From Acholoe squamosa (lineage: Eukaryota; Annelida; Polychaeta; Phyllodocida; Polynoidae), in assembly GCA_949317995.1 (NCBI GenBank), contig OX439049.1:12834395-12898394 (forward strand): a stretch of 64,000 nt of DNA, given 5' to 3'. The translations under genes were made by a program, and so were the position numbers. Shown in pieces: positions 18,914 through 29,609 of this stretch. The notes below the pieces were generated by a model. That model searched no databases. It was given only the letters and a program-made list of their open reading frames with translations, and was not told the DNA's origin. The stretch's first letter is position 1, and the number at the start of each line of letters is the position of its first letter.

Positions 18914-18916
18914 TCA
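18914..18916 (-). other. In-frame UGA between the two Gag ORFs
   Basis: The 648-codon ORF, this UGA, 13 further sense codons and the capsid ORF share one frame. Readthrough would give a single large Gag. Reinitiation at the well-placed ATG 18874, or a recent nonsense mutation, are alternatives. The following base is A, not the CUA of strong UGA readthrough sites, and I see no downstream stem. Confidence 0.5.
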
Positions 18917-20860
18917 GTATTGGCCTGTCGCACTCATTGTTGTTGGAGTGTGTGAGTGCAGGGTCTGCATAGGGATGGGCTGGTGGTTGGGGGTTTGCCC
19001 TTGAGGTGAGTAGTATACACCCTTGTAAACCGAGCCCAGGCTTGGTCCAGCGGCTGGTTGCCTCTGAGATGGCGCTCCTGCTGCCATCTGGTGTGAAAAA
19101 GGGATACTACCCATTCTGTCTTGGCTCTGATGGTGAGAAAAGGGCGTGGCACCTGTAACACCTCGAGCTGTGTTGTCTTGAAAAGCGCAGGGTGGTGTCA
19201 AAGTGTTCCCTGGTGTGAGGGCTGTTGGGTTTGAACTACCAGTTGTTCTGTTTACTCCCTGTTGGAGACCATGTTGTTGTTGGCCTTGAGGGGGATTTGT
19301 TGGGTTGGATAGGCTTGGTGCTGGAGGAGGCGCTGTTTGTTGCTGGTCAAGTATTCTGAAGATGTCTGACTTCATGTCGTCAAGATTTCTGGCGATCCTG
19401 TCATAGATTTCCGCAGTCATAGCTTCAGTCTGCTTTAGGGTAGCTTCACTCCTTTCTACTGCAGATCTGTGGACAGCTGTCATGCCGCGCTCCATATTTG
19501 ATTTCCAAGTGTCCATTGTATCCAGTCTGTCATTCACCCTGGAGAGCTGTTCTGCAGTGCTGCTTCCAATCCTTCTGATTTCAGTGGAGATAAGGCTGAT
19601 TTGACCGGCTAGTTCATTAGATAATGTATCACTGACAGCTGCAGTGCACTCTCTTATGATGTCTCTGGTCATAGCTTGGGTGTCGTTTGGTGGGGGTTGT
19701 GCAGAGGACATGTTTCTGGTGTTTTTGTGTCTGTTGAGATGTGGGAAGGTTATCTCTGGATCTTCCTCTGATGTGCTGGAGCTGGTTAGTGTGTTGTTTG
19801 GTAATTGTGGCGTTGTGTTGAACACACTAGATGTAGCTCTGATGTTCCCCCTGATGGCGTTATCTACACTCCTATCAAGTCTGTAATATGGGGTTCTGCT
19901 TCTAGGTCTAGGTGAGCAGGACCTGGCTCTTTTCCTGGGGCTAGGGTCTAGGGTGTGCAGGGGCAGGGAAAAGTATGATGTATTCCTGCTGCTGGCGCCG
20001 GATGACAGGTTATCAGAAGTGGCAATGCCTTCTGGGTTAGAAGGATTGTAGTATGTGCTAAAACAATCAGTGGGTGGTCTTGAGCTAGGCCACTCTTCGT
20101 ATAGCAGATTGTTGATTCTGGCTGCGAAGGCTGAGGGGGATTCCTCGGATTGGCTGCTCCGAAAACTGCAGGGGTTTACCTCTACAGCTCGTCCTACAGC
20201 GTGGCTTGGTGCTAGTCTCCACCTGGCGAAAGCTGACCTTATTCTCTCTCCCCAGTAATCAGCGTCAAGCTGTGTAGGTGTATTTGGTTCTTGGACTATA
20301 TAGTTGTCCCAAGTCAAGTCAGTAGGACTGGTGTTTACAGAGTTTGTTGAGGATGGGCCAGTACTGGTATTGTGCTGCTCGGGGTGAGTGGGGATGCTTT
20401 CCAAAGCGGCTTGTAGGTGGGGTGATCTGGCTTCCAGGTGGGAGTCAAGTTCTAGGTGGCTCGGTGTGTGGCACACAGGTGAGGTGGTAATATTGCCTGG
20501 TATTCCAGCAAGTCTTAAAGATGGAGAGTCTGAGGCAGACAGGCCAGGTAATGTTAGATTTAACTCTGGGGCAGGTGATGCCACTGGTGTACTGGTCTGT
20601 CCTCCAGTATTGTCTCCAATATGAGTGGGTGAAAAGGTGGTTTTTGTTTTACTCACAGGTGTTGATTTTTGTAGAGATGCTGGTAATATTGGGTCTAGAG
20701 TCAGTGCATCAGGTGATGAGTCTCTCTGGGTGGGTTCCTGATTTGGTGTTGCTTCTGCTGCTGCTGCTGCTGCTAGCTGGTTTTGGGTCGTGTCTCGTCC
20801 CGGTGTTGTAATGGCACGTTCAGGAGTTGGCTCTTTGGGCGTTGTCTCACTTTTATTCAT
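18914..20860 (-). CDS. gag: Gag N-terminal ORF (648 aa), Pro/Ser/Thr-rich with coiled coil
   Basis: First ORF after the primer site; ATG at 20860 only 50 nt from the LTR. The first 380 residues are Pro/Ser/Thr-rich with an alanine run (20757-20774 in the DNA is a GCT repeat). A better-folded patch lies near 180-270 (DYWGERIRSAFARW, FAARINNLLYEEW). Residues about 400-500 form a heptad-rich coiled coil (LISTEIRRIGSSTAEQLSRVNDRLDTMDTW). The end is Gln/Pro/Gly-rich. It stops at UGA 18916-18914, in frame with the capsid ORF. It may act as a matrix-like assembly domain or a separate product; no family recognised. Confidence 0.75.
   Translation of the reverse strand: MNKSETTPKEPTPERAITTPGRDTTQNQLAAAAAAEATPNQEPTQRDSSPDALTLDPILPASLQKSTPVSKTKTTFSPTHIGDNTGGQTSTPVASPAPELNLTLPGLSASDSPSLRLAGIPGNITTSPVCHTPSHLELDSHLEARSPHLQAALESIPTHPEQHNTSTGPSSTNSVNTSPTDLTWDNYIVQEPNTPTQLDADYWGERIRSAFARWRLAPSHAVGRAVEVNPCSFRSSQSEESPSAFAARINNLLYEEWPSSRPPTDCFSTYYNPSNPEGIATSDNLSSGASSRNTSYFSLPLHTLDPSPRKRARSCSPRPRSRTPYYRLDRSVDNAIRGNIRATSSVFNTTPQLPNNTLTSSSTSEEDPEITFPHLNRHKNTRNMSSAQPPPNDTQAMTRDIIRECTAAVSDTLSNELAGQISLISTEIRRIGSSTAEQLSRVNDRLDTMDTWKSNMERGMTAVHRSAVERSEATLKQTEAMTAEIYDRIARNLDDMKSDIFRILDQQQTAPPPAPSLSNPTNPPQGQQQHGLQQGVNRTTGSSNPTALTPGNTLTPPCAFQDNTARGVTGATPFSHHQSQDRMGSIPFSHQMAAGAPSQRQPAAGPSLGSVYKGVYYSPQGQTPNHQPIPMQTLHSHTPTTMSATGQY
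20851..20860 (-). CDS. Shared leader exon and splice donor in the gag ORF
   Basis: Three codons and one base after the gag ATG lies a donor-like AAAA|GTGAGA (exon end 20851, GT at 20850-20849). Phase 1 matches the acceptors at 11747 (exon 2), 10935 (envelope) and 6064 (exon 4), so all three can be translated from the gag AUG. Avian sarcoma-leukosis virus env uses its gag AUG in the same way. Confidence 0.55.
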
Positions 20861-20891
20861 GGCTCATGAGAGGTGGTAACAATGGAATCTT

Positions 20892-20909
20892 CAGAGGGGT
20901 TCTCCACCA
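20892..20909 (-). other. Candidate primer-binding site
   Basis: One base inside the 5' LTR the sense strand reads TGGTGGAGAACCCCTCTG, starting with the TGG complementary to a tRNA CCA end. I could not assign the tRNA. Confidence 0.5.
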
Positions 20910-20910
20910 T

Positions 20911-21580
20911 TGTCGACGGACCGTTACAAGTCATGAACATGAGCAACTCAGGAGTCCGGAGAGTACAGTTGATGAATCCACTTTATTGTAGTGTTAGGCA
21001 GGTACATGTTGGCATGGTGAAGTACAATGTGTATGCTGCCCACCTGATCAAGCTAGCTCTATACCAAGGCACTGTGTGTCATGGAGACTAGGTGTGGAGA
21101 GAGGAAGGTAAAGAATAAGAGAGTATCCCAAGCTAGTCCTGTATTCATATATATAGGAGCAGCTCGGGGTAGGCATGACGTCAGTCTTGGGAGAAGCATG
21201 ACGTCATGCTTAGGGATTGGCAAGACCCGGTGTGCCTTGCATCATCTCACCCTGGAGGGGGGGAGGGGGCTTGCCTAAAGGTGGGTCGAGCTGCCCACCT
21301 GTTGGAGGAGCAGCTCGATCCCTGATTGGCTAGGAACGGAGGTGGGTGTGAGCACACTCCCACCCCGTACCTAGGGTTTAGCGGGGGTCGAGGTCATGAC
21401 CCCTAGCCAGGATCTGGAGGTGAATCTGAGGTCACTGGCCAGGAGAGGCAGAGCTGGGTAGAGATACCTGGCTCTGTCAGATCCAAAGGTTTGGTGTAAG
21501 GGAGCCTTATAGGCGAGCTTGATCATTCGGCTTAAAATATTTCATATAATAATTAATGAACCTTGAATACCCCATTGACA
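20911..21580 (-). repeat. 5' LTR of the giant element
   Basis: 670 bp, same features as the 3' LTR; T instead of C at 21415 is the only difference found. In the sense direction this copy carries the promoter, with CREs (21176-21206) and TATA box (21146-21156). Confidence 0.95.
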
Positions 21581-21584
21581 CTTT

Positions 21585-23286
21585 TGCACACTTGTACTTA
21601 AACATCTAAACACTGAAGTGTTTAAGTGTTTAGCATTTAAACACTTGGTTAAACACTTTGTAGTTAAATGCGTTTAAAATTGAACGCGTTTAGCACTAAA
21701 GAAACGTTTAGAAAAGTGGGACAAATAAGTGTTTAAACATATGTTTAAGTCTTAAACACTGGTGTTCAATCCCTACAAATTATATTTGTAAAGAAAAAGA
21801 AAAAAAAGGGTTGAGGGTTAGAGGCTTCTAGTCAGATATTATCATCATCTAATACCTCACTCAGTAGGTCTCCACTGTGTTTCCCTTCAAAGGAAACAAA
21901 ATCCCTTACTCTATTCATAACTAACCTAAAGCTACCCAATACAAAGTGATGCAGATTATGGCTAGATGTTTACATTGGTTCATCACAATGGATAAAAAGA
22001 TGATCATACATGGGCTTTTATGGCACAAAGCTAGTGAAAAACTGCAGGTTTTGTCATACAAACCGATTATCCCAATTTATTATACTACTCTTCGCTGAAG
22101 TAGGGGTACAACAAAAGGCCTATCTATAGCGTTGTGATGTACACAGGGGTGAAGACAGGCATGTAAAGAAGGAGACCTAGTCTATGCATCACTATACAGG
22201 AGGAGGATTCAATCCATACTGAAGTCCATTTCCTAAATCAACCTTTTACAATAGAAACTTGGAGGGGAGGTGGGATCAGGCACCCTCCTGTCACACCAGG
22301 AGGGATGTGTAAATAATTGGGGCCATCTACAAAAGGGCAGTGCCGCCAATATAGTGAGGGGAGTATGTATAGATGTTTAGCAAATACAAACTCCAATCTT
22401 GCCTGTGGTCCTCAAGCCCCTTTGCCCCCCTTCTCCAAACCAAAAGCATTCCTTTTCCTTGTCTGTTACCAACAGGATGGTGAAGGAGATTGACTTTGTA
22501 ATGATTGACTTTGTAATGATTGAGAGTATCTACATTGTCCTGTGCTAGTAGAGATTTGTGTTGCCGTATATATGTACAAATTATTAGACATGAAGGGTGA
22601 TTTTCCTACAATTGATAAAGCAAATCAATGGAAACATCCCCGTACGTAGGTACATCACCATGGATTGGTCTCAGGCTAAAAGTTGATGTATTGAAAAACA
22701 TGATGAAGGTTTAATTTTTTTTCAATATAGCTAGTTGACCATTTTATTCAATTCATGCAAAAAACAATCACTTTTCCAAAGCATTTTACTCATGGTAGGC
22801 AGAAACCATGGTCCCATCACCGTACATAGGTACATGGCCATGGGTAGGTGGCTCACCATGAGTGGTATAATCAGAGTGAGTGAGTGGGTGAGTAATAGTG
22901 GTTTAACGCCATTTCGACAGCTAAGGTCATATTCATGGCGAGAACTACATTACACAATTTCACAGAGGAATGTGTCAGTGCCCCCGCATATGTTCACCAC
23001 ACACATCCTGAGGGGATAGGAAAGAGGAGAAATAGACCCTTTTAAGTGGGCTAGGGAAGCCCGAGTGGTATAATCAAAATCTGATCCTGTAAATATGACA
23101 CTAGAAGTTTGAAGTTTTAACACTGTTTATTGGCTAATGGAAGCACTACATATGTAGTTGTTATATTCAGTCGCCAGTTACAACAAATAGCACATGTTCC
23201 AGGGTATAATGAATGGTATACAAGTGGTTTCCATGAACTTATCGTATCATCAACTTTGTCATAACACATATATTACCAATTGCAGT
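21585..23286. other. Flank with GTGTTTA repeats; no gene
   Basis: From 21596 to about 21770 many GTGTTTA/TAAACAC units, some as inverted pairs, continue the target repeat of the giant element. A 16-bp unit is duplicated at about 22492-22523. No coding sequence seen. Confidence 0.6.
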
Positions 23287-23673
23287 TCATAATCTGCCTA
23301 CTGCCATAAGTATATCACCTCTCAAACTCGATTTAAAGCCACCTATATTAGGTTTTAGTTGACTTTCCACCGGTAACAATTCCCATATTTGGTTTCCACG
23401 CTATAATGGACTACTTCTATATATCTCCCTCTTTGGTCTGCTCACTTTGAGTTTTCTCTTATTATGACCTCGTAATTCTCTAGGGGGAACCACAACATTC
23501 TCTCCACATTTAGCATATTTATACATATAACATGCCAGTGATTTTTTACGTCTAATACTAAGTGATTCCACTTTACATCTTGTTAGAAGATCTACTATAT
23601 GGACATCTTGGGCATTTCTCACCCTCAAACATGCACGCAGGCAATGGTTTTGTATTATATCAATATGATCCAC
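23287..23673 (-). pseudogene. LINE ORF2 C-terminal remnant
   Basis: Minus-strand frame with IQNHCLRACL, then RRKKSLACYMYKYAK and a YRSSPL[stop]RG...LLPVE pattern. This is the usual end of non-LTR reverse transcriptase ORF2 proteins (IQNRCLR...RR...Y...SPLYRG...LWN.LP). A stop at 23403-23401 interrupts it and the rest of the element is missing. AATAAA lies about 150 bp downstream in the sense direction. The clade (CR1/L2/Jockey-like) is not resolved. Confidence 0.6.
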
Positions 23674-23735
23674 TATTACGAGGTACGAGTGTAAATGTAC
23701 AGGTGCCTAGATATGGCAGTTTGAGTGGGTGTTAA

Positions 23736-24037
23736 GGGAGTGATCATTTTTTAACAACAGGGGGGGGGCTGGTGGGTTTGCACGCAGACGCGCGAAAAAA
23801 ATTTCGACCCCCCCTCTCGAGGGGGTAAAACTTTTTCGACCCCCCCATAAGGGACAAAAATCACTTTTAGCCTATAGTAACGCGCGGGGTTTTCCACTGA
23901 AAACAGGTGAAATTATTTTGACCCCCCCATCAGAGGTATTGAAAAAATTCTGACCCCCCCGGTCAAGGGGTTAAAAAAATTCTGCCCCCCCCCTCAAACC
24001 CACCAGCCTCCCCTGTTGTTAAAAAATGATCACTCCC
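23736..24037. mobile_element. MITE with TAA target duplication (302 bp)
   Basis: Terminal inverted repeats of about 26 bp (GGGAGTGATCATTTTTTAAC...) with TAA on both sides (23733-23735, 24038-24040). The interior is made of C-rich repeats. A 3-bp TWA duplication fits PIF/Harbinger-type elements. Confidence 0.75.
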
Positions 24038-24572
24038 TAATTGGCACTTTGCCCATGTGCAGGGCATACAAAAGAGGCAACGATGTACATGCAAGGTGTT
24101 TGCAAGCAGGGTACTTAACTTAAGTACCTTGGTTCTATTATCATTTTTGGCAATGTAAACACCAAGTTATGCCATGATACTAAATCTATGAGCATTGCTA
24201 AGTTTTGAATTAAGATTGTTTGAGACACTGTCGCTCAAAATAATGAAGGCCAAAAGACAGTTTGGATAAGAAAGACTTTAAAGTACTTCACATCCACAGA
24301 CATTTTGTCTAGTGGTAAACTTACAAGTGTAACTTGCATAAGAGTGCCTTGTATCTCTTTTCCCCAACTTCCATTTCCACTTGGTGCAACTATAAAAACT
24401 GCCATTATTGATCTGTATGTGTGGAGGCGTAACCTGCACTCGAGAAAACTCCTGTTGGTTCAGGGTGTCCAATGTGCAGCTGGCCACTGTATTGGCAAAG
24501 GTCATAATCTCTCTCTTTCTGTCTCTGTCTCTCCATTTCTGAATAATAATTTCACTATGATATATCCTATAA
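24038..24572. other. No gene seen
   Basis: AT-rich DNA between two MITEs; ORFs on both strands near 24280-24610 overlap each other and look random. Confidence 0.5.
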
Positions 24573-24934
24573 GGCCAAGAAAAAAAATTGTGTGTTTCCA
24601 GTAACATGATCCAAATGTCCAGGGTCGGTAGGTCGGATTTTTTTTTTTTTTTTTATATATATTTATATAGGAAATGTCAGGGCACATATCAATGGATGTA
24701 TCAAATTCTTTGATCTCATTATAAAATAATGATGGGGAAATAACAACTATGAGAGAGGGGAAGAACACAAAAGGGATACAGGAAAAAACCTCAAAAAGTA
24801 ATGCAATATTTCTTTAATATATGAAAATATGAGACAAAATTCTTCAAAATCAAAAAAGAAATAAAGTTCTTTTTCCCCTGTTTTGCTAGGGTCGGTCGGG
24901 TTACTGGAAACAAACCTTTTTTTTTTATTTGGCC
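24573..24934. mobile_element. MITE with TAA target duplication (362 bp)
   Basis: Ends are inverted: GGCCAAGAAAAAAA...GTTTCCAGTAAC at the left and GTTACTGGAAAC...TTTGGCC at the right, with GGGTCGGT also mirrored. Flanked by TAA (24570-24572 and 24935-24937). T run at about 24637-24655. A different family from the previous one. Confidence 0.7.
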
Positions 24935-24937
24935 TAA

Positions 24938-27900
24938 GTACTGATCAACACCCTTTGTAAGGGCAGGGAAATTCAATATCTGTCCAATGGATTCATGGGG
25001 TAATGCACTATAGAATGAGGCATTCTTTAGAAGTTTAAATCAACTCCAGACTGTAACTAGACTCTTTTGTCAAATCGCATCTGGAAAAAAAAGAAAAGGC
25101 AAAAGGCCTGTATAACAGTCCTTAAAAAGAACAATATGCATAGAAAAGACAAATTGTTTTGTAATTCCAGGATCTTCATTGCAAGTTTTCCAGCCATTTA
25201 TATAAAAAGTTATCTCTATCATATTAAGGTATTTGAGACACTTTTGTCCAGAGAGGCCATTATCATGCAACATTGTGAGCAGGTCCAGACACAAAGCAGT
25301 TAATTAGTAATGAGCCAGATTCTGGGTAAGGGGGAACTTAAATATTTATGTGAAATTGTGAAGATGTGTATTCCAGTAATGCAAAATAATGGATTGAAAG
25401 TTCGGGGATTTTGGGGATGTAGTTGTTATGCAGTTACATTTATATATAAACTAGGAATAAAAATGTTTGTGCTTATAAATATGCCCGAGAGTATTTTCAT
25501 AAACATGAAAACAGATATTACCAGGACAGTAGACAACATTGGATATCAGAGGTGTGCAAACACATTATAATAGTTGGCTGTGTAGGCTGACCATTCATCA
25601 TAGAAATGACCACATTCATCAGTGTTCCTGGTGCTCTCCTGGACCCACTGGGGTGGCTTCTACTTAGTCCAGGAGCACCTTTTATAAACCTAATACACTC
25701 TGATGGTGTCTGGTGTCTGCTGCCTACTGTCAGAACCACCTTTCTCCAGGGTCCATTGTACAGTGTGGTATCTAGAACACTGGGGCCTCCTACCCAGTGC
25801 TGTAGTAGATGTATGGCCGCACTTACAGATGCTATAGGTTGTTCAGAATTAAGATTTTTGGTTGGAACCATTAATGTGGTTATGCCCACTAAAAGGCCAC
25901 AAATATCATTGTTCACTGACATGGACTGGTATACTGAATTAACAAATACGTCCACTGATATTCCCTTTATTTAATCTGACTCTACTGTTTTTAGATTCCA
26001 TCATATTTATGTGTACAATGTGTCTACTTATCATTGCAGACTATACCTCACAAATATGATGCTGTATAATTAGAGAAAGACTTTGACAAAAGAATATCTA
26101 TATTGACAGTTAAGTATTGCCACATTAAGGTAAAAAACAGACAGGGTGGGAAAAGAGCAGGATGAAAGGAAAATACTGAGCGATTATCTCTCCGATACCC
26201 TGGAGCACTGATAAAGGGTCAGAAGAATCACTGTACGATTCATTAATACACTGCAGTGTTATGTGAGTTTACTAGTCAGATGTGGGTACTAGTCAGATGG
26301 GTGTAATGTAGCAGAAATTCCTTGTTCTCGTACAATACTCCTGCCTCCTCACTCTTGAACACCCAGAAGTGATGGGAGGATTGAGGCCTCCCTGTAAATG
26401 CTACACTTACATACCCCACAGATTGTAGTACCTGATTACCGGGGGCATCTTCGAGATAATTCTGTCATAGCTGGTTGCTCAAAGATGATTGGCCATAGTA
26501 AGAATAGATCTTGGTTGACGAATCCCCTCTAAAGGTCTAGGATTGTAGAGGGGGACTAAGATCCTTGCTAGGTCTAATATGAAGCAGTAAATTAGATTGG
26601 TTGTCTATATTTTCAGGTTCCTCTGTACTTGATGTGCTTAAGTGTTGGCATGATCTTAGTTTAGGTCGCTAATAATACTAGCGACCAGTTTTGGTGACCA
26701 GAATTTTGGCTTACTCCATATAAGAAAGTCGCGACCACTTTTTAGTGACCACTATATTCTGTATTTAATGACCTTGATGTAGATATGGCCGAAGCATTAA
26801 CTAATATGGTATTCAACACCTAATAAGAATGATGTAACCCATTCTTTGCTTGATAAATGCGCGGTACGTTATTGGAAAGCAATAAAAAAAAGTAATTTGA
26901 TCTGCTGATCCTTAATCTCTGATTTTTTTCTGAAGCATCTTGTTACATCAAGATCTAGAGATGCTGTCATGCATCCAGTGTGTTGTTGTCAATCACATTA
27001 GTTCCAATCCGCCATGAGTATATAATAATTATGTATCAATGTGTGTGGATGGCCTTCTTCCACCTCACAGTGTGATATCAAAAGTGAAATAGCAGTTACT
27101 TAGTCTTAACCTTCACTATGTATGCTTGACATTGTAGCCATTCTTTTCATAATGGGTACTTGCAGAATATCAATGTCTTCAGAACATTAGTGAGGAATAT
27201 TTTCAGTCATATTGTGAAATAGATTTCATCTCACCATAACATTTCTACCTTGCAGAATGAAGACCAATCAAATACAGTTCATGACACATTGGGCAGGCAA
27301 GAATCATTGTCAATCAATGATTCGTATCCAACTCATGGTTTTGTTTATCATTGTTCAATACAATGTTATTTCTATTTCACTTCATGTAGACATATTTGTC
27401 AATACAATGACAGGAGGTAGCCTGTCACTTTCCCAACTAGCTAACTCCCAGTATAAGAATGTGTGTACACGTTTGCCAATAATGGCAGTCTTGGCAGTTA
27501 AATAATGAGGTCTTAAAGCACCCATTGGCATTCAGAATATCTTTGGTGATATGCTTGGACACATTATTAAAATCATCATGGAACTAAGGAGTTTTTTCAT
27601 AACATTTTCAATTAACCAGCTGCAAAATTAAAGGCAATACATATAGGTTAATGTTCTGCCTATGGGAAATATGATGCTGCTTGGAAACACCCATTTGAAA
27701 TTTGAAGAATAGTGATGGCTCATTACTCAACTCTACATTTATAATGATTAGGTTGATGAATTATTTGCACTTGCTCAACAACGTTTACATGGGCTTACAC
27801 TTTGATTAAATTGCTTATCTCCCAATTGAAATCAACATGTTCATAGTTAACACTAATTACTTTAATAGCCCATAATTAGGTATGTGGCTTGTAATGAGTT

Positions 27901-28728
27901 GGTAAATATTCAAATAATTGGTCAATCACAAGGCTAATAGTAGACACTACATAGTTTTGAAATTAGATTCTTCAGGCAGGTTTCATTAGTTCCACAAGCC
28001 AGTATATATTGTTTTCCTCTGTCCCTGAATCTAATCAATAAACATTGTTTCGAAATTTAATCGTATGCTTTTTTTTCCAAATTATAAAAAAAAACTGAAT
28101 AGATCAGTCTGGCTTCTAATTGAATGCAGTCGTCTTGGTGTGCACAAGTAGGACATTTCATTTTTAGACACGTTCCTAGTGGCATAATTTAGATCCGTCA
28201 CCATGTAGCAGGAGCAGAACGACCTACCTCACATTTCTGTATGTTTTGAATGGAATGGATGTAGATCTAGCGTTTGCTCTTTTAATGATTTGCCTGTATA
28301 TTGTGTTTCATATTGTGTAATGCATATAGAATAAAGAGTGCATGGTGGTACAGGAAGAGGGGTGAAAATTGGATTTGCATTTTTCGATGTTTTGACAATT
28401 ATAAATGATATGACATCCTTACTATCTCACATGTACAATAAATAATTGAGCCTATCATAGATATAAATTAAAAATTGTGATGTGTATTTCTAAAGTGCAT
28501 AAAATCCTTGACATTTCCTTACAGCCCAAACCTGTTCCGAGTTTATAATTTCAAATCTCGCAGGTCATTAGAGTATTGTAACTCTTTGTGTCTTTTTTAA
28601 CCTGCAATAGATAGGTAGCTCCTGCTCTGTGTGTGAATGGCGGTGCTAGTTGGTATCTGGGTTGAAGACATATCTGAGCTCTCTTCAATAGGTTAAGGTA
28701 AACCATGATCTAAGTACTATAAACACTG
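24938..28728. other. Intergenic; overlapping ORFs of unknown origin near 25.5-26 kb
   Basis: Mostly AT-rich and featureless. At 25606-25974 (+, 122 codons) and 25518-25955 (-, 145 codons) two frames overlap in a more GC-rich patch that also has a short inverted repeat (CCTGGTGCTC...GAGCACC, about 25628-25680). The ORFs match no family I know; a decayed mobile element is the best guess. Confidence 0.35.
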
Positions 28729-29099
28729 GAGGCTGTTGCTCCTATAGTAAAAGGAAGAGCTGGCTAAAAATGCCCTCATTGCCAGTCCTTTCTTTTCATG
28801 TAGCTATAACTTGTCCCTTTTGTTGCTCACAAGTGGTCATTCAAGTACCGTGCTCAAAAAGGGGGATTTGAGTAGGTGCCTAGTTGGGAGAAGTCAGTCA
28901 GTACTATAAACTATAAATAAACTATAGAGCGTGTGACATGAGTAGGTACCTGGTAGTGCAGCTCTATCTATTTTAAACAAGGCAGTTGACTTTTCAGACT
29001 AATGTGGTGAGTGCAAGTACTTAGGTGAAGCAGTGCACGACTTGTTTAGAAAAGAGGGCATATACTCACAGCTCTTTTTACAATAGGAGCAACAGGCTA
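28729..29099 (+). mobile_element. MITE family A, copy 2
   Basis: Same family as 1716, opposite orientation. Starts GAGGCTGTTGCTCC and ends with the complement, with CTG on both sides (28726-28728, 29100-29102). Confidence 0.85.
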
Positions 29100-29537
29100 C
29101 TGGTATAAATTCCTATATAGCTAGGTGGTAGTACTAGTAGACAGAGAGGTAAATGTTCTCAGCACATTTACCATGTCCACGTTGTCTGCACCCTGCATCC
29201 CACTATTGCCCAGCTGCCACCCACATCTTTGATAATCCTGCCCCATAGTAGGACATTGATTCCATCTGTAGTGCCACATCCTGTAGCTTATATTGGTCTT
29301 ATACATAAGGACAGACACTTTATTGTGTAAAGGGGTGCAGTGAAGGCAGGCCAGGAGAGGATTTGAGTTAACAAAGTCAATCCTAAACTGGATCAGGTGA
29401 CTGGATTGCCTGCCTAACTCCTATGTATAATGTGGACATAGGGAAATTCACAGGATGAGTCAGGCCAGGGGGAATACGAGAAGTTCAAGAGGTGTAAGAC
29501 TAGACAGTCTATTTGCTCTGAAGGGTTTGGATATATA

Positions 29538-29609
29538 TGTGGATCAACACGGTAAAAGGTACGCCCGCGAGGGGGTGCACGGGCGTACCTTTTACAATGT
29601 TGATCCACA
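29538..29609. mobile_element. Foldback element, copy 1 (about 70 bp)
   Basis: Nearly the whole unit is one hairpin: GTGGATCAACA...GGTAAAAGGTACGCCC pairs with GGGCGTACC...TGTTGATCCAC around a short GC-rich loop. Flanked by ATAT on both sides. A second copy with other flanks is at 32904. Confidence 0.8.

Larger units (their letters stand above)
3669..21580 (-). mobile_element. 17.9-kb Ty3/gypsy-type LTR retroelement with envelope-like gene
   Basis: Complete LTR element, read on the minus strand. The 670-bp LTRs start TG and end CA and differ only at 4173/21415, and the 4-bp sequence CTTT (3665-3668 and 21581-21584) is duplicated at both sides. The internal 16.6 kb carry Gag, protease, reverse transcriptase, RNase H and integrase in Ty3/gypsy order, followed by an envelope-like gene and further small exons. 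It is far longer than most Ty3/gypsy elements. The near-identity of the LTRs argues for recent insertion, yet pol has a nonsense codon (15337-15335) and a frameshift (13921). It could still be moved by proteins supplied in trans, because LTRs, primer site and splice signals look intact. Confidence 0.95.

Noticed and set aside
25518-25974. Overlapping 122- and 145-codon ORFs on opposite strands as host genes
   Set aside because: No recognised family or splice signals, and a local inverted repeat suggests mobile-element debris.
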